From: Tachypleus tridentatus
Taxonomy: Eukaryota > Arthropoda > Merostomata > Xiphosura > Limulidae
Assembly (NCBI RefSeq): GCF_004210375.1
Contig: NW_027467782.1
Span: 30,235,276-30,299,275, forward strand
Direction: 5' to 3'
DNA: 64,000 bases
Below are positions 47,641-59,689 of the stretch, in pieces; the stretch's first letter is position 1, and every line of letters starts with the position of its first letter. The position numbers and the translations under genes are program-made. The notes under the pieces were generated by a model. That model did not search any database, was not told where the DNA came from, and was given only the letters and a program-made list of their open reading frames with translations.

Positions 47641-48537
47641 TCATAAGCAGCTGAAGCCTCAAATATTGATCAACATAGGAATAGAACCCTAGATTTTAGT
47701 GTTATAAGTCCATAAACTTAAAATTGATCCATTGATAACCCGACAGCACAAAAAAACTAAAGTAAACAGTTTACGTCTGCATGTAAAATGTAAGTAACTT
47801 TAACACGTGAAACTGGTTAATGTCGTCCTTGTGTACAGTGAGCTAATAATATAAATCAGTCAGTTATTAAGTTAACTGGAAATTCTTTGTTTGACTTTTT
47901 CTGTAAACCTCTACATGAGACCCTATGAGAGAAGAGAGGACAACAAATGTTGGTGTAGACTATATAAGAAGACTTAGGATATGAACTGAGAACAGTGTTT
48001 GTATATAGTGTTAAAGATTGTTGATAATATTTTTATTGAAGAAGGGCTTATTTCTGGATAAACAAGACTGCTTGTTTATTTGGATTATTTCATGACTTAA
48101 TATTTAATGACTGTTAAGTTCTTCATAATTATATTGTTAAGTGTTATCCATTTTTTACTTCAGTATTGGTAAAGTGAAAAGACAGTGTTTGTTTATGACA
48201 ACTGTTTCATATGAATCTGGTTCATTTTCTGTCCTTTTAATGGTGTAATTCAATATTTGAATTTATAGATAAGTAAATTTTCACTCTTTGAAATTAAACA
48301 CTCACTATTCTCTAGTACTTTTCTTACAGTAGTTTTAGTTTTGGTTTTTATTGATATAAAAATGGCTTCACTTTCTGTGTACATATGTGTTTATTTTTTA
48401 TTTCTCAGGTTTTTAAAGATTGTTTACCTTGTGGAACCACAACATGAATTATGCCTGCTGTTTAAAGTATTAATAATTGAATGTTATTAGAATGATGACA
48501 TATTGTAACTTTCCAAATCACTGAATAAAATTCACAG
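47641..48537. other. No gene recognised
   Basis: Possible decayed SINE-B in reverse at 47650-47750 (GGAATAGAACCCTAGATTTTAG). Otherwise T-rich and unassigned. Confidence 0.4.
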
Positions 48538-48643
48538 CACTATGTGTTCGGACTTACATTGCTAGAAACAGGATTGAATACCCATGGTAGGAAGAGCAAA
48601 CATATCTCATTGTTTAGTTTTGTGCCTAACTTTAAACAAACTG
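48538..48643 (+). repeat. SINE-C copy, plus strand
   Basis: CACTATGTGTTCGGACTTACATTGCTAGAAACAGGATTGAATACCC, ATGGTAGGAAGAGCAAACATATCTCATTGTTTAGTTTTGTGCC, tail AACTTTAAACAAAC. Confidence 0.75.
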
Positions 48644-48844
48644 AATAAAATTCAACTAAAAGCTTTTTATGAATAACTCCTTCAACAATAGATACATTTA
48701 TAAAACAACACAGAGATATGGGACTGATAACAGTTTATTATATCTATAAAATTATCAGACAAAAACCATTAGTAATTACATTAAAAACAAAATAAGTACT
48801 AACACAGCAGAGATATATATCAAAGTGTATTTTTAAAAATTATT

Positions 48845-48985
48845 GGTTTATGTAACTGTACATAAACGTTATAAAGTTTATAGCCATTATTTGTTTATAC
48901 AAATGTACGTAAACATTATAAAGTTTATAGCCATTATTTGTTTATATAAATGTACATAAACATTATAAAGTTTATAGCCATTATA
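48845..48985. repeat. Tandem repeat, about 49-bp unit, three copies
   Basis: TGTACATAAACATTATAAAG plus TTTATAGCCATTATTTGTTTATA, three near-identical copies. Confidence 0.85.
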
Positions 48986-49919
48986 ACCTATGATGTATTC
49001 TAAAGACCCTGGTAATTAAGTAGGGGTACATTGACAGCTGTACATGGTATGTACGTCATCTCCAATTAAATTATGGTTGATGTAATAACTATTTCAAAAT
49101 TAGCCCACAAACTATCTCTACATATCTTGTGTCATTTTTGTGATGAGAATACACCTCACTGAGTGTGTAACCATTCAAAACTGATACATCATTCAGTTTA
49201 CCACATAAAGTCTGGCTCTAACCGTCTGTACATTGACACATTATCCAGTTTCCGCTATGTCTGGTAAACGGATGGCATTGTTAAGACTGGTTCTCTGGTA
49301 ATAGTTTTAGTTGTGGGTGATCTAAATTGGCAGATACTGGTCATCTGTTTGTGTTTTGAATGAAGCTGTCCGGATGTGTAATATTGGTTTGGATATAGTG
49401 CTACATTCATGCTAATGGTACATGTAACCAACTTGTATTAACCTGCTCTGATTGGCCAGTTTTCATTCATCTGATTGTTTTTCAAGTGGTAAAGCATCGA
49501 TATTTCTTTACTGAGGTCTGGACATTGTTCACAAACAATTTGAAATACTTTAAATGCTGTGATTGACTTTAAAAGAGGCAAGTGAGAGAAGCTTATGCAA
49601 ATCTAGTGGATATAGTGTGAGCTAAGGTGATCAGTTTCAGATCATAAGTCCAATCATCACATATCTGATTTGGATAACAATAAACATTCATTAAAACATT
49701 AGTTTTGTTACCATGGCTGGCTGGCATGTTAGTTTTGTTGACATGTTAAAATTACCTGTTGGTAATGAAATAAGCAACATGTGAACAAAATACTTGTGAT
49801 ATTTTATATTGTCAGATGTGTGTTTTGGATTATTTGGTAAAGATGGTAAAGCCATATCATTCTACATAATGATAAAAACAAAGTTATTTCTATTTCGTTA
49901 GATCACTGTGTTACCGAGA
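48986..49919. other. No gene recognised
   Basis: Unassigned sequence preceding the 34-bp minisatellite. Confidence 0.4.
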
Positions 49920-50132
49920 TCAGCAGTGTAAGTAAGTACTGGATCTGATCAAAATTGTCATTAGTGTAAGTACTGAATCTGATCCAACTTGTTATCAGTG
50001 TAAGTACTGGATCTTATCAAACGTGTCATCAGTTTAAGTACTGAATCTGATCAAACTTGTCATCAGTGTAAGTACTGAATCTGATCAAACTTGTCAACAG
50101 TGTAAGTACTGGATCTTAAACAAAATTGTCAG
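49920..50132. repeat. Minisatellite, about 34-bp unit, six copies
   Basis: GTGTAAGTACTGGATCTGAT plus CAAACTTGTCATCA repeated six times. The last copy runs into the first recognisable codons of the LINE fragment at 50.1 kb. Confidence 0.85.
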
Positions 50133-52140
50133 AAGTGTATTCACCCTGATCCTGAACTCCATATCAGTGAAGTTGTGCTGTCTGTGGTCCCTGAGACAAG
50201 GTTCTTGGAACTTATCTTTGCCTGTATGCTGACCTTTACACCACACATGGGTCAAATGTATAAGAGCACTGAACATCCTCTGTGTCCTCTCTTCCACCAC
50301 TTGGGCAGCAGATCGACGTTCTATGCTAAAGATATGTAGTGCTCTTATCAGATCGCAACTTGACTGTGGATTATTGATCTATAATTCTGTCTGACCTTTG
50401 GCCTAAAAGATGCTAGATCCTATTCATCGTTGAGGTCTTTGGCTCTGCACTGGGGCTTTCAGCACTTCCCAATTCAGAGCTTATACATAGAGTCTCATGA
50501 ACCTTTTTTGCACCTCCATTGTTTGCAACTGTCTTTACAATATGCTTTGATACTTCGTTCCTCACCAAAGCATCTCATCTGGGGTTTTGTTTTCCTTCCT
50601 TGTTGGGCCATGCTTTTTCAGACCAGATGGTCTGCCATTGCTCCTTTTGGCATTCATATCAGGTACAGTTAGATGAATTGGGTCAGTTCTCAATAAACAT
50701 TGCTGTATCCACTGGTCAGCCCATCCTACCATGGCTTCTTACATTTCTTAATTGTGACTTATCTTTAAATCATCTGAGAAAAGTAGACACTCTTGATTGG
50801 AAATATTGTCTGCAATTTGCTGAACATCTTTTGAACCATCCTTCCATTCCTATTTATATAGATGGTTCGAAATCAGGTGACTGTGTTGGCTCTGCCATGG
50901 ATTGTTGTGGTTCGGTGGTTGCACACAGAATCCCCACTACAGCATCTGTGTTTACTGCTGAACTGTATGCTATTTCCCTTGCCCTGGATCACATAGAAGT
51001 CAAGCAGTAGTCAAACTGCACTATTTATACTGACTCGCATAGTTCTCTTCTGGCCCTGGAATTGCTTCAAGTTAATTCACACCCTGTTCTTGCTGATATT
51101 CAAAACCACTGGCCCATTTCTCTTTAACATCTACTTCTATCCAGTTTTTCTGGATACCAGGCCACTTTGGTATTCATGGGAATGAGCTTGCTGACACTGC
51201 AGCTGAGTCTCTGCTCTGGCTCTATCACCACTGTACCTGTCCCATACATAGACTATGGTCCTGTATTCAAGACTCATCTCTGTGCCAGCTGGCAGTTGAC
51301 TTGGAGTTAGCAACACAAAACAAGCTTTTCCAAATAAAACATTATATTGGACTTTAGTCATCTTGCTTCCGTCAGGATTGAAGAGAGTAAGTTGTTCTAA
51401 CTAGACTACGCATTGGTCACAGTTTTTTAACTCATCATTTGCTTTTATCTGGAACTGATGCACCAGTGTGTAGTTTGTGTAACACTCAAATTACAATAAG
51501 CCACATTTTACTTTCTTGTCATTGTTATGACTGTCAACAACGGCACCATTTTAAACATGTTCTGTCCCAAGGTTTGTCCATAATGTTAGACAGTGATGGT
51601 GACACTGTCCACCTTGGTAATGTTTTTAGTTTTCTAAAGGTCATTAATCTTTTTAATTTCTACATTACACCTTTTTAATGTGGTTTCCTTTTAAAAATCA
51701 TCTAGTTCAATTTAAAATTAGAAACTGGCCTAACATGAAATAACTCGAAGCTAGGACTGGAAAGGCCAACTTCAGGTGACTAACACTGCTTTCAAACTAC
51801 CCATTAGTCATCCTGGCAAGGTATAATTATATCAGGTGACTGATGGTGGTTTTTGTACTTACCTGTTCGTCTTCCTGGTGAGTTATCATTATTACAGTTA
51901 CACTACAGAAAGTCCTTTACAACTTAACTTTCTGTAATTTTTTCTTGACTTTGTAGACTAGATGTAAACATTGGTTTTATGCTATTTATGTTGTTTTTTT
52001 TAACTTTGTTTTGTTTTACCTTAATTTCCTTTTATGAATTTTACTAAATTTACTTTTAACTTTTTTACCAGATGTTTGGTGCAGATAGCCTAGCTGCTTT
52101 GTGCCATAAAACACTTAATCAAGCAACAACCAATCAATAA
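50133..52140 (+). pseudogene. Jockey/I-type LINE, 3' half, plus strand
   Basis: The end of a non-LTR reverse transcriptase ORF. A thumb-like segment reads RSQLDCGLLIYNS, MLDPIHR, GAFSTS. Next is an RNase H domain with the catalytic acidic residues in place: IYIDGSKSGD (50858 onward), FTAELYAISLALDHIE, YTDSHSS, then FWIPGHFGIHGNELADTAAE in another frame. A C-terminal zinc-knuckle-like CSLCNTQITISHILLSCHCY follows (51460-51530). Stops (for example at 51008) and several frameshifts make it inactive. The 3' UTR ends GCAGATAGCCTAGCTGCTTT, GTGCCATAAAACAC and a TCAA-rich tail at about 52140. Confidence 0.8.
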
Positions 52141-52978
52141 TGTAACAGTGAACTTTCTGTAACATTATGCATCTCTTGATCTCCACAAAAATGAGAGATT
52201 CATGAATCTAATTTAGAGAAGAAAATTGCAGTGATTTGTAACAAATGGAATAAAAAAAGACAACAAATTCAACACTATTTATTGTATCAAGGGAAACTAA
52301 AGGATATTCTAAATGAGAAAGTTAAACTGTAGTACACATTTTCAGTATTTTCAGTAAGTATAAACATTGATAAGACTTCAAGAACCAAGTTTTGGCTTTC
52401 TTAAAAGACAGACTGCTTTCCTCCAGATTCAATTGAAGGCTTCATCATAACCATAAAATTTGCTTATCACAAGAAAATTCAGAAAAGGGTACCAGGACAT
52501 AGAAATGTCTTGTTTCTTGTGACAACTTCAAAGTATCCTCACAAACACAAGGTCAAGTAGAATGCAATTAAACTATCCCACAAATAGTACGTTGTCTTCT
52601 TGAAATATTGAGTCACAAAGAAGTAACACCTCAGGTTTGATGTTTCATGTGACAGCTACCAGGTTTAATCAGAATTTAAAAAATTAAAGATTGTTGTAAA
52701 TAATAAATACTATGGGAAAGAAAGATATGTAGTATTTGTATACTTAATCATTCACATGTAAAATATAAGAAAATGAGTTCTTTAAGAAAGCAAGTTTTTA
52801 TATCCTCAGTTATAGAAAATATGGGAAGATCAGAACATTTCTTAAAATTCTGTTTATAAAATACAGATTTGTAAATCCTTTTTTTGCTTGTTAGTATAAT
52901 AACAATAGGTAAACTAAAAAGCATCAACTCAGATTGTGATGTTTACAACGTATTAATAAGTAGGTTTTCTTCTTTCAG

Positions 52979-53118
52979 GTGGTTTACAGCTGTACAAAAC
53001 ACAATTCATCAAGGTATCAAGCAGAAGCATGTTCCGTCTCCCACTATTCAGCTTCATCTGCAGTCTTTCTTTGACAATGTAGCAATGCTAATGACTCTGC
53101 AACTCCAATCTCTGCAAG
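52979..53118 (+). CDS. Axonemal dynein heavy chain, stem exon 1 of those seen
   Basis: 140-nt exon between acceptor TTTTCTTCTTTCAG and donor GTGTTT. One base completes a split codon, then WFTAVQNTIHQGIKQKHV and QLHLQSFFDNVAMLMTLQLQ, ending at phase 1. F-F-x-x-V-A-x-LM-x-x-QL is a stretch of the N-terminal stem of axonemal dynein heavy chains, the ATPase motors of cilia and flagella. The following exon (about 20 residues, needing entry at phase 1) was not found before 56644. Confidence 0.6.
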
Positions 53119-53832
53119 GTGTTTATGGAAAAATACACTGAATTTTTATGCAGATCTAAGGTAGTTATGCCAATATTTGCCTGACATTTTAAAGAAAGAT
53201 GTTTAATTTATCTTTAGAATAACATGGGTTGCCCTATTTCCTATTTGTAAATGCATAAACAAAACTACATTTTGTCTGTTATAAATACATAATTAATTTT
53301 TACCAAAAGAATTGATTATCTGTAAAAGAAAGTTACCAGTAATACAAAAAATGTTTAAAAAAACGTGTAACTATAGATTAAATGTTTTATTGACATCTCA
53401 TTGAACTGAATGTGTTAAATACTGGACCTGGAGCATATAAAGTTGAATAACTCTGGAATTTACAATCATCTAAACTAAGACTGAAGTTAGAAACTGAGCA
53501 GTGGACACTTCAGAATAAAAGACTCATTGAATGATGAATGGATGCAAAGAAAATACAAAACACTCCTCATTTATGATCAACAATTTAGGCTGAACAATCA
53601 ACCAACTACATCACTGCATCTCAAACTGTGATTAACGGATCTTGCCTGAGATGGAAAAATGTGAAAATTTCATTCAGCAAATAAGTGAAGTGGAAGAGTA
53701 AATAGTGTTCATAAGATAAATGAAAACAGAAACTAAACCTGTTAGGAGTAAACCAACTTTCATAGCTCATTAAAGAGAATCTTCACATATGCAAAGCCAC
53801 ATGAAATTATTTCATAACAATAATTCGTACAT

Positions 53833-53900
53833 AAATACTCCAGAGCTGATGAAGTGCTGTTGCCCAAAACATGGTATTCATGTTTTATCAATAAAGTTAT
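53833..53900 (+). repeat. Possible Penelope-type terminal-repeat/hammerhead remnant
   Basis: GAGCTGATGAAGTGCTGTTGCCCAAAACATGG followed by TTTTATCAATAAAGTTATTTT. CTGATGA matches the hammerhead core, and CAAAAC stands where GAAAC is expected. The general layout is that of Penelope terminal repeats, but the second core box is damaged. Confidence 0.3.
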
Positions 53901-54139
53901 TTTAAATTGTTGACTCTTTCAGCATTACTTTATAATCTATTTTGCATTTGTTATTTTCTCACCTGTACAATTATTTTATTATTAGAACTAATTGTTCCTT
54001 TATTATGTTATTGATGTAAATCAAAAAATGAGCAAAGGTTCTAAACCTGACTCTCACTTGCGATATTAATAGTGTGACTGAATTGTATTTACAGTAACAA
54101 TCTACCATTCAGCTGCTCTTCTGTCCAGTTAGGTAATTG

Positions 54140-55340
54140 TTTTCTAATACCTACAGAGATAATTCCTGTTAAATGTTTTATTTAGCACCTTGTCAAATGC
54201 TTTCTGAAGGTCAATATACCAAATCTACACTGTTATCCTCATCTACATAAGCAGTAACCCTTTTAAATGACTTTGTAAAGCCTCTATTATCAGACTTTCT
54301 TAAATTTTTTTCACAACTGATGTAAGATTAATACACTTATAATCACTGGGAGAATTATTATCTCTCATGAAAAGAGGAGTGAAATATTAGCTAACTTACA
54401 ATCCTTTGGCACCTGCCCACTATTCAAGAACTAACAAAAATAGTAGCAAGCAGCTTATATATCTAATCCTTAACCTCCTTCAAATTTCTTGGTAAATATC
54501 AAGCCCAGTAGCATTATCGTTCTTTAAACTGCTCAATGTTTTCTGAACAAGCTCAGAATTAATGAAATCATCTTTTTCAACCTGTTCAAGATTAAGAATA
54601 CCTTTTAAATATTCATTAATTAAAACTGAAGAAAACAAATTTAATAACCCAGCCTTCTCATAATCATTAAATATAGGCCGATCTCTATCAGTCCTAAAGG
54701 GTTTTACCTTATCTGAAGACTTTGTTATATTTCTTGAATATACAATGCTTTTCTTTAATTTTATTTCTTATACCCTTTGTGAACCAACCTGATTTTTTTA
54801 TTTGGAGCTACCCTTTTCTTTCTAAAGGAATATGTTTGTTTAATTATTTTCTCTGTATTTACCCCACAGACAATCCTATTCACATACTTTGTTAAGGAAT
54901 CACCCATAACTACAATCTTCTTAGGTTATCATCCACATCCTTCTCTGTTTCTTTTGTTGACTTTCTCTCTAGTAGTTCCTTGTATATACAATTCAATGAA
55001 TAAAATATTTTGTTCAATAGAACAGGCTCGTTACAGTTACCTCCACTGTATAATACTCTTCCTAACTTTCTGAAAATCATTGTTAGTTGATGTACCCTTT
55101 CTTATAAAAGCTTAAGCCCTTGCTGCCATCTCCCACAGTTTACACATCTCTTTATTTATAATAGTGATAGGCATAAGCCTCTTGTGTCTTTCTATTTTTT
55201 TTAATCTTTTGAAATTCTTTTTGAAGTGGTTAGCCTTAGCCAGTGGAAAGTTGCTACACAACATTTACCAACCCATTTACAATGTTTTGGAGGTAAAACA
55301 TCTGAATTATAAAATTCAAGTTATCGTTGTAGTCATCTTT
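54140..55340 (-). pseudogene. CR1/L2-type LINE reverse transcriptase fragment, minus strand
   Basis: On the minus strand: WFTKGIRNKIKEK near 54780, then LPRNLKEVKD, IVGRCQRIVS in place of the usual G-x-x-P-x-D-W, DNNSPSDYKCI, and VDLVYIDLQKAFDKV (motif A, near 54200). This order is that of the linker and the first half of a CR1/L2 reverse transcriptase. Stops are frequent. It lies in the presumed intron between the dynein exons at 53118 and 56644, in the opposite orientation. Confidence 0.7.
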
Positions 55341-56643
55341 GAATATCAAAGTTAATGTTAACTGACACTATCATACAACTCACATAAGATTTGCATTAAG
55401 AATAAAAGTAGAAAAACTTTAATTTACACAAAAAGAGAAACAGTCCTAAAACATTTTTTTCTGCACTTTCAAAAAAGGTTTACAAAGAAGTATACAAGTG
55501 CAAGAACCACAACACACTGCTGAGTATATATTCTTCAACATTAAAAAAAAGTTAAACTACAGTGATACAAACTAACAGCTTTCAGAGAAGAAGGAAAAAC
55601 AATTTTGGTTACTTTCCCAAAACATTTTTGTGTATACATGTATTATGATTGTTTCTCTTGTGTGTTTTAATTCACATTTAAATTTTGTAAGCTTGATTAG
55701 CTTATAATTAGTATGATTCATTTCTTTTTTTATTTTTATTTCATTACCTAAAATAGCATAATTCTATGTATATTATGTAATTTCAATGACCAAGCTTGAT
55801 TGCCTTGTAAAAGAACTTGTACCTTTAATACATCCCCATGTTATTTTCTAAAGTTTACCACAGAAAAGATATTTTCATTGTTTACAAAAAAAACAATGGA
55901 AAATTTCTTAAAAAATTACTTTAAACATTGGTTTTGTTGTTTATTTAGCATTGTAGAAAATGTACTTCCAAATATGGGCTAAATATACTTTTCTTTCTTC
56001 TTTGTGGATAAAAGTTAGTCAACTAATCTGAGTATAATGTTTGAGTTTTATACATACACCTTAAATTACTGTCTTGCAAATCATTTTGTACTGTTTGTGT
56101 TTATATGTGATGTTCATTACAGTATCAGAACTTTGTTTACCTTTTTTCTTAAGACTTTGATTATTACTTCAGATAAGATAAAAATTTAAACTTTGATTAT
56201 TACTCCACATAAGATAAAAATTAAAACCTATTAACTGTAAAATAATGCTTTTCATCACCACACATACATAAGTAGAAAATGGACACAGCCATTTACTTGT
56301 ACAGTTCAAATCCTTGGCTGTACAAAAATATATTTTATACAAATTGAGAGTTAAGTATGGTGAGCAGTTAGTTTTAGTTGATAAGTTCTGTATAACAGAG
56401 GACTGCATTTTAAAATACATGTTTGCATACCTATACAACCTTCATGCAGTTGTTTACTTGCTTGTCACAAAAAGAAAAAAAATGTCACAGATTAGTTAGA
56501 AAACATTAAAATATTTTCTAAACTTTTACAAATGATTTTTTAGGCTTTGTAGAGTAGATAAGATGCGACCATCCAGTATGTTGCACAAAAATATCTATTT
56601 ATCTATAGAGTAAAATTTGTATACATGTCTTTTTTTGTTTCAG
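55341..56643. other. Intronic AT-rich DNA
   Basis: No exon with splice signals was found that would supply the missing dynein segment. Two near-identical 30-bp words (AAACTTTGATTATTACT and AGATAAGATAAAAATT) repeat at 56150-56225. Confidence 0.45.
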
Positions 56644-56921
56644 GAAAATCACATGTTTATTATAAAATTGGTTGCAGTTGGACAGCAGATCAAACTTGAA
56701 CCAACTTACCATGATTTTGAAACAGTTTTGCTGGATATCTTGGATTCTTTGCTTCATTCTGTCAGAATAATTCCTCGAGTTGAAAATCATCTGAATACAG
56801 TATGTTTTGGCTCTCAAGTATTATCAAGACACAGATATTAACTGTTCTCAAAGAACAATTCCAGCATCTTCAGAAATACATGAACAACTTTAATAAGTAT
56901 CTTTACATTTTAGATGGTGAG
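56644..56921 (+). CDS. Axonemal dynein heavy chain, stem exon with a frame break
   Basis: After the acceptor TTTTTTTGTTTCAG the frame reads ENHMFIIKLVAVGQQIK, LEPTYHDFETVLLDILDSLL, HSVRIIPRVENHL, matching the dynein stem order F-x-x-KL...I-x-EP...DF-x-x-VLL...SV...PRVE. A possible donor GTATGT lies at 56800. The sequence continues in another frame from about 56820: IIKTQILTVLKEQFQHLQ, KYMNNFNKYLYILDGE, up to a clean GTATGT at 56922, again dynein-like (H-L...Y-x-KY-x-YL). Only about 20 bases separate the two parts, too few for an intron, so one continuous exon with a one-base indel (error or real mutation) is the simplest reading. Confidence 0.65.
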
Positions 56922-57739
56922 GTATGTTTTCAAGTTATTAAAGTAGGAAATTTATTTGCATCATTTGATCAGTGATCATGTTAAAATATAAAGAATTAAC
57001 AGTTTTTTCTATTATATTTAATCATTTTATATTTGATTATGATGGCTAACTATGGGATAATAGAAAAACTGCTTATGTTTGTGCTGCCTAACATGTTACT
57101 TCTAGTGGTGCAGCCAAGTACAAAATTTAGTATGAACCCACAGCAATATTGTGCACAGGATGTACACTGTCCTTTTGAGACAAATTACAGATTAAAAACA
57201 AAAACTCTACATATGACTTATTTAGACATGGGAATAATCATGCAGTCTCTAACTGAGTAGGCTTGAGTAATGTGCAGAATGGTTACAGTCATGCCAAAGC
57301 CATCCCATGCTTATGATTTTCAAATATCTGATATATCTACTCAGCACACGGGGAGAAGACACAGTAGTCCTTAGAAAGTAACATACAGTGATTAGATCCA
57401 AATGCAAGCCCACCAATATCACTCCTAGGAGAGCACTAAGAGTACTTTCAGAGTTAAATAGATATCAGTAAAATAGTAGGTAAAATACATAGTGGCCAAG
57501 AGGGATAACATAGAGAACTAAGTTTATGTGCTGATCCATCAAGACTTTCTGTAGAGGCCCTGAAGGTGCATGTCAAGTGTAGGTGAGAAGTGTATATGCA
57601 CAAACAGCATTTCTGCTTGATATATATATGTATGATGTAGTAAACATTTAAGAGCATTTGTAAAAGTTATAAGTTATTCTAAATATATTTATAATCACAA
57701 AAACAAACCTCAGCAAAACTGACTGAATTCTAACTTTTT
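56922..57739. other. No gene recognised
   Basis: Presumed intron downstream of the dynein exon. Short frames only. Confidence 0.4.
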
Positions 57740-58028
57740 AGCAGTCCCCAAACCCAGTGGGTCAGCAGTAACTTTATGGATTTAAATCTCTAAATTCATG
57801 AGTTCAATTCACTACAGTGGACAGAAAACACAGTCCAATGTGTAGGATTTTACTAAAACAACAATAAATTTTTTACTACATTTCTTCATTAAAGCTTTTC
57901 TCCCCCCCCGCTAGTACAGCGGTATGTCTCCAGATTTACAAAGCTAAAATCAGGGGTTCGATTCCTCTCAGTGGGCTCATCAGATAGCCCAATGTGACTT
58001 TGCTGTATAAAAACACACACACGCAAAC
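57740..58028 (+). repeat. SINE-C remnant followed by a SINE-B copy
   Basis: 57740-57860: TTTATGGATTTAAATCTCTAAATTC, GAGTTCAATTCACTACAGTGGACAGAAAACACAG, a diverged family C. 57899-58028: CCCCCCCCGCTAGTACAGCGGTATGTC, GGGGTTCGATTCCTCTCAGTGGGC, CAGATAGCCCAATGTGACTTTGCTG and an ACACACACACGC tail, a well-preserved family B. Confidence 0.8.
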
Positions 58029-58689
58029 TTTTTTATGTATTCTCTTCAGAGGCCATTATTATCAGATATTTTTTTGCTATAATGTGTTTTTCTAGTTTAA
58101 GAATTTACTGAAGGCCTTTGTAAATAGAACATTGTGGAGACTTCAGGACCAATTAAATAATACTAAACATTTGCTAGATGTAAAGAAATATATGTTAATG
58201 AACCTCACAAGACAAATTAACAAGAATAATTAAATATTGTGTAAATGACAGCAATATAGCAGGTTAATGTAAAACAATATGAAGTTCTGCATTGGACTAT
58301 GTTAGAAGACTATATTCTGAGAGTAAAAATTTTAAATACTTTTGTTACTTGATTTATTAAGTGGAATATTTAGTGTCTGATATTTGTGTCTGTGTTACTT
58401 AAGTGTTTTAAAACCAAAAAAATCATAATGTCATTTTGTTCATTAACACTACAATGTGATTGTGTTAGTAAACAATGCTCTGTGTCTTTGGGAGAGTTTA
58501 TTATGTAACTGTGTTGGTAAACTCTTGGTTACATAGTAATATTTGTATTATTTGATAATTGAGTTTAAAGCAGACAGTGTGATTGTATTAATAAACTGTA
58601 CTTTAGCAATAAATAAGTGTTATTATATTATTAACATATTGTATTATATGTGTTGCATTGTTTTAATAATAATTATTCCAGTATGATCT

Positions 58690-58990
58690 CAAACACAGCT
58701 ATATCACATTTCTTTTGCTCTTTGAGCATTGTTAAAAACTTTTCTCAATCAGTGCACCAGTCTATATACCCCTATCAATTTTGCACCATTTCTGAACATG
58801 TACATATCATGTGACTACTTTCCACCAACAGTATTGTGCTCCCTATATTGAAGCAGCTTAGCTCTTTCTGCCATTCTCACTCAATCCTCACTTTTAAGAA
58901 TTGGCAGATTCTGAAAGAAATACACAAGAAAAATGTTAACTTCTGATATGGTCTTACCTCCTTTCACACCTTCTCTATTGGTACAGCATT
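58690..58990 (+). repeat. Left inverted terminal repeat
   Basis: CAGCTATATCACATTTCTTT, GAGCATTGTTAAAAACTTTTCTC, AACATGTACATATCATGTGA, CAATCCTCACTTTT and ATGTTAACTTCTGATATGGT recur in the same order, in reverse, at 63590-63945. Identity is high in blocks with small indels between them. Confidence 0.8.
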
Positions 58991-59269
58991 GTTTAGTTAT
59001 GTTTTTTTGCATGCTACTGAAATATAAGAGATCTCATGAATTGCAAACATTGTGTCAACTATGCATTTCCTGTTACAGTCGAAAATGTTACTGTTAAACA
59101 GCTTCTCAGGAATCAGGTTAGACTTCATCTGCAAAGAAAGTTTATGTCTTAATTTGCAGGAAGCTACGTTTGTATGTTCAACAGTTATTTCTTCTTATTT
59201 TTCATGTGGCATTGTTTCTGAGAAAAAATACAATTAATGAGAAAATAATTTGGACTCTTTTTCTCTAGT

Positions 59270-59680
59270 AGCTTATTTTAATCTGTTACACTGTACACTT
59301 CTTAAAGAGTTTTCACCTTCATTCCTTACCAACCACACTTTGGTGTTCTTCCTGTCCTTTCTCATGTTGCTTCCAGCTCTATCAGGAATCCATGATAAGT
59401 ATTTCAACATGAATACTTCACCTGGTTGATACACTTGTAGCTTGGCTCCAATACCCTTTGTTTGACTTTGCCCTTATTTTAATCTGTAAAGAGTTTTCAC
59501 CTTCCACCCATTCCTGTCTGCAATGTCATTCACTTTGGTGGTGAATTGTTCTTCCTGTCCTTTCTCCTGTTGCTTCCAGCTCTATCAGGGAATCCATGAT
59601 AAGTATTTCAACATGAATGCTTCACACCTGGTTAATACACTTGTAGCTTGGCTCCAATACTTTTTGTGTGGCTTTGTCCT
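59270..59680. repeat. Tandem duplication, about 205-bp unit, two copies
   Basis: TAAAGAGTTTTCACCTTC, TCTTCCTGTCCTTTCTC, TGTTGCTTCCAGCTCTATCA, AATCCATGATAAGTATTTCA and CTTGTAGCTTGGCTCCAATAC occur in order twice, starting at about 59300 and 59490, inside the DIRS-like element. Confidence 0.85.
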
Positions 59681-59689
59681 TGTCTAAAA

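Noticed and set aside
58099..58230. Dynein exon after TTTTTCTAG (FKNLLKAFVNRTLWRLQDQ...)
   Set aside because: It is open for about 45 codons after an acceptor-like site, but it does not resemble the dynein stem sequence expected next and has no clear donor.
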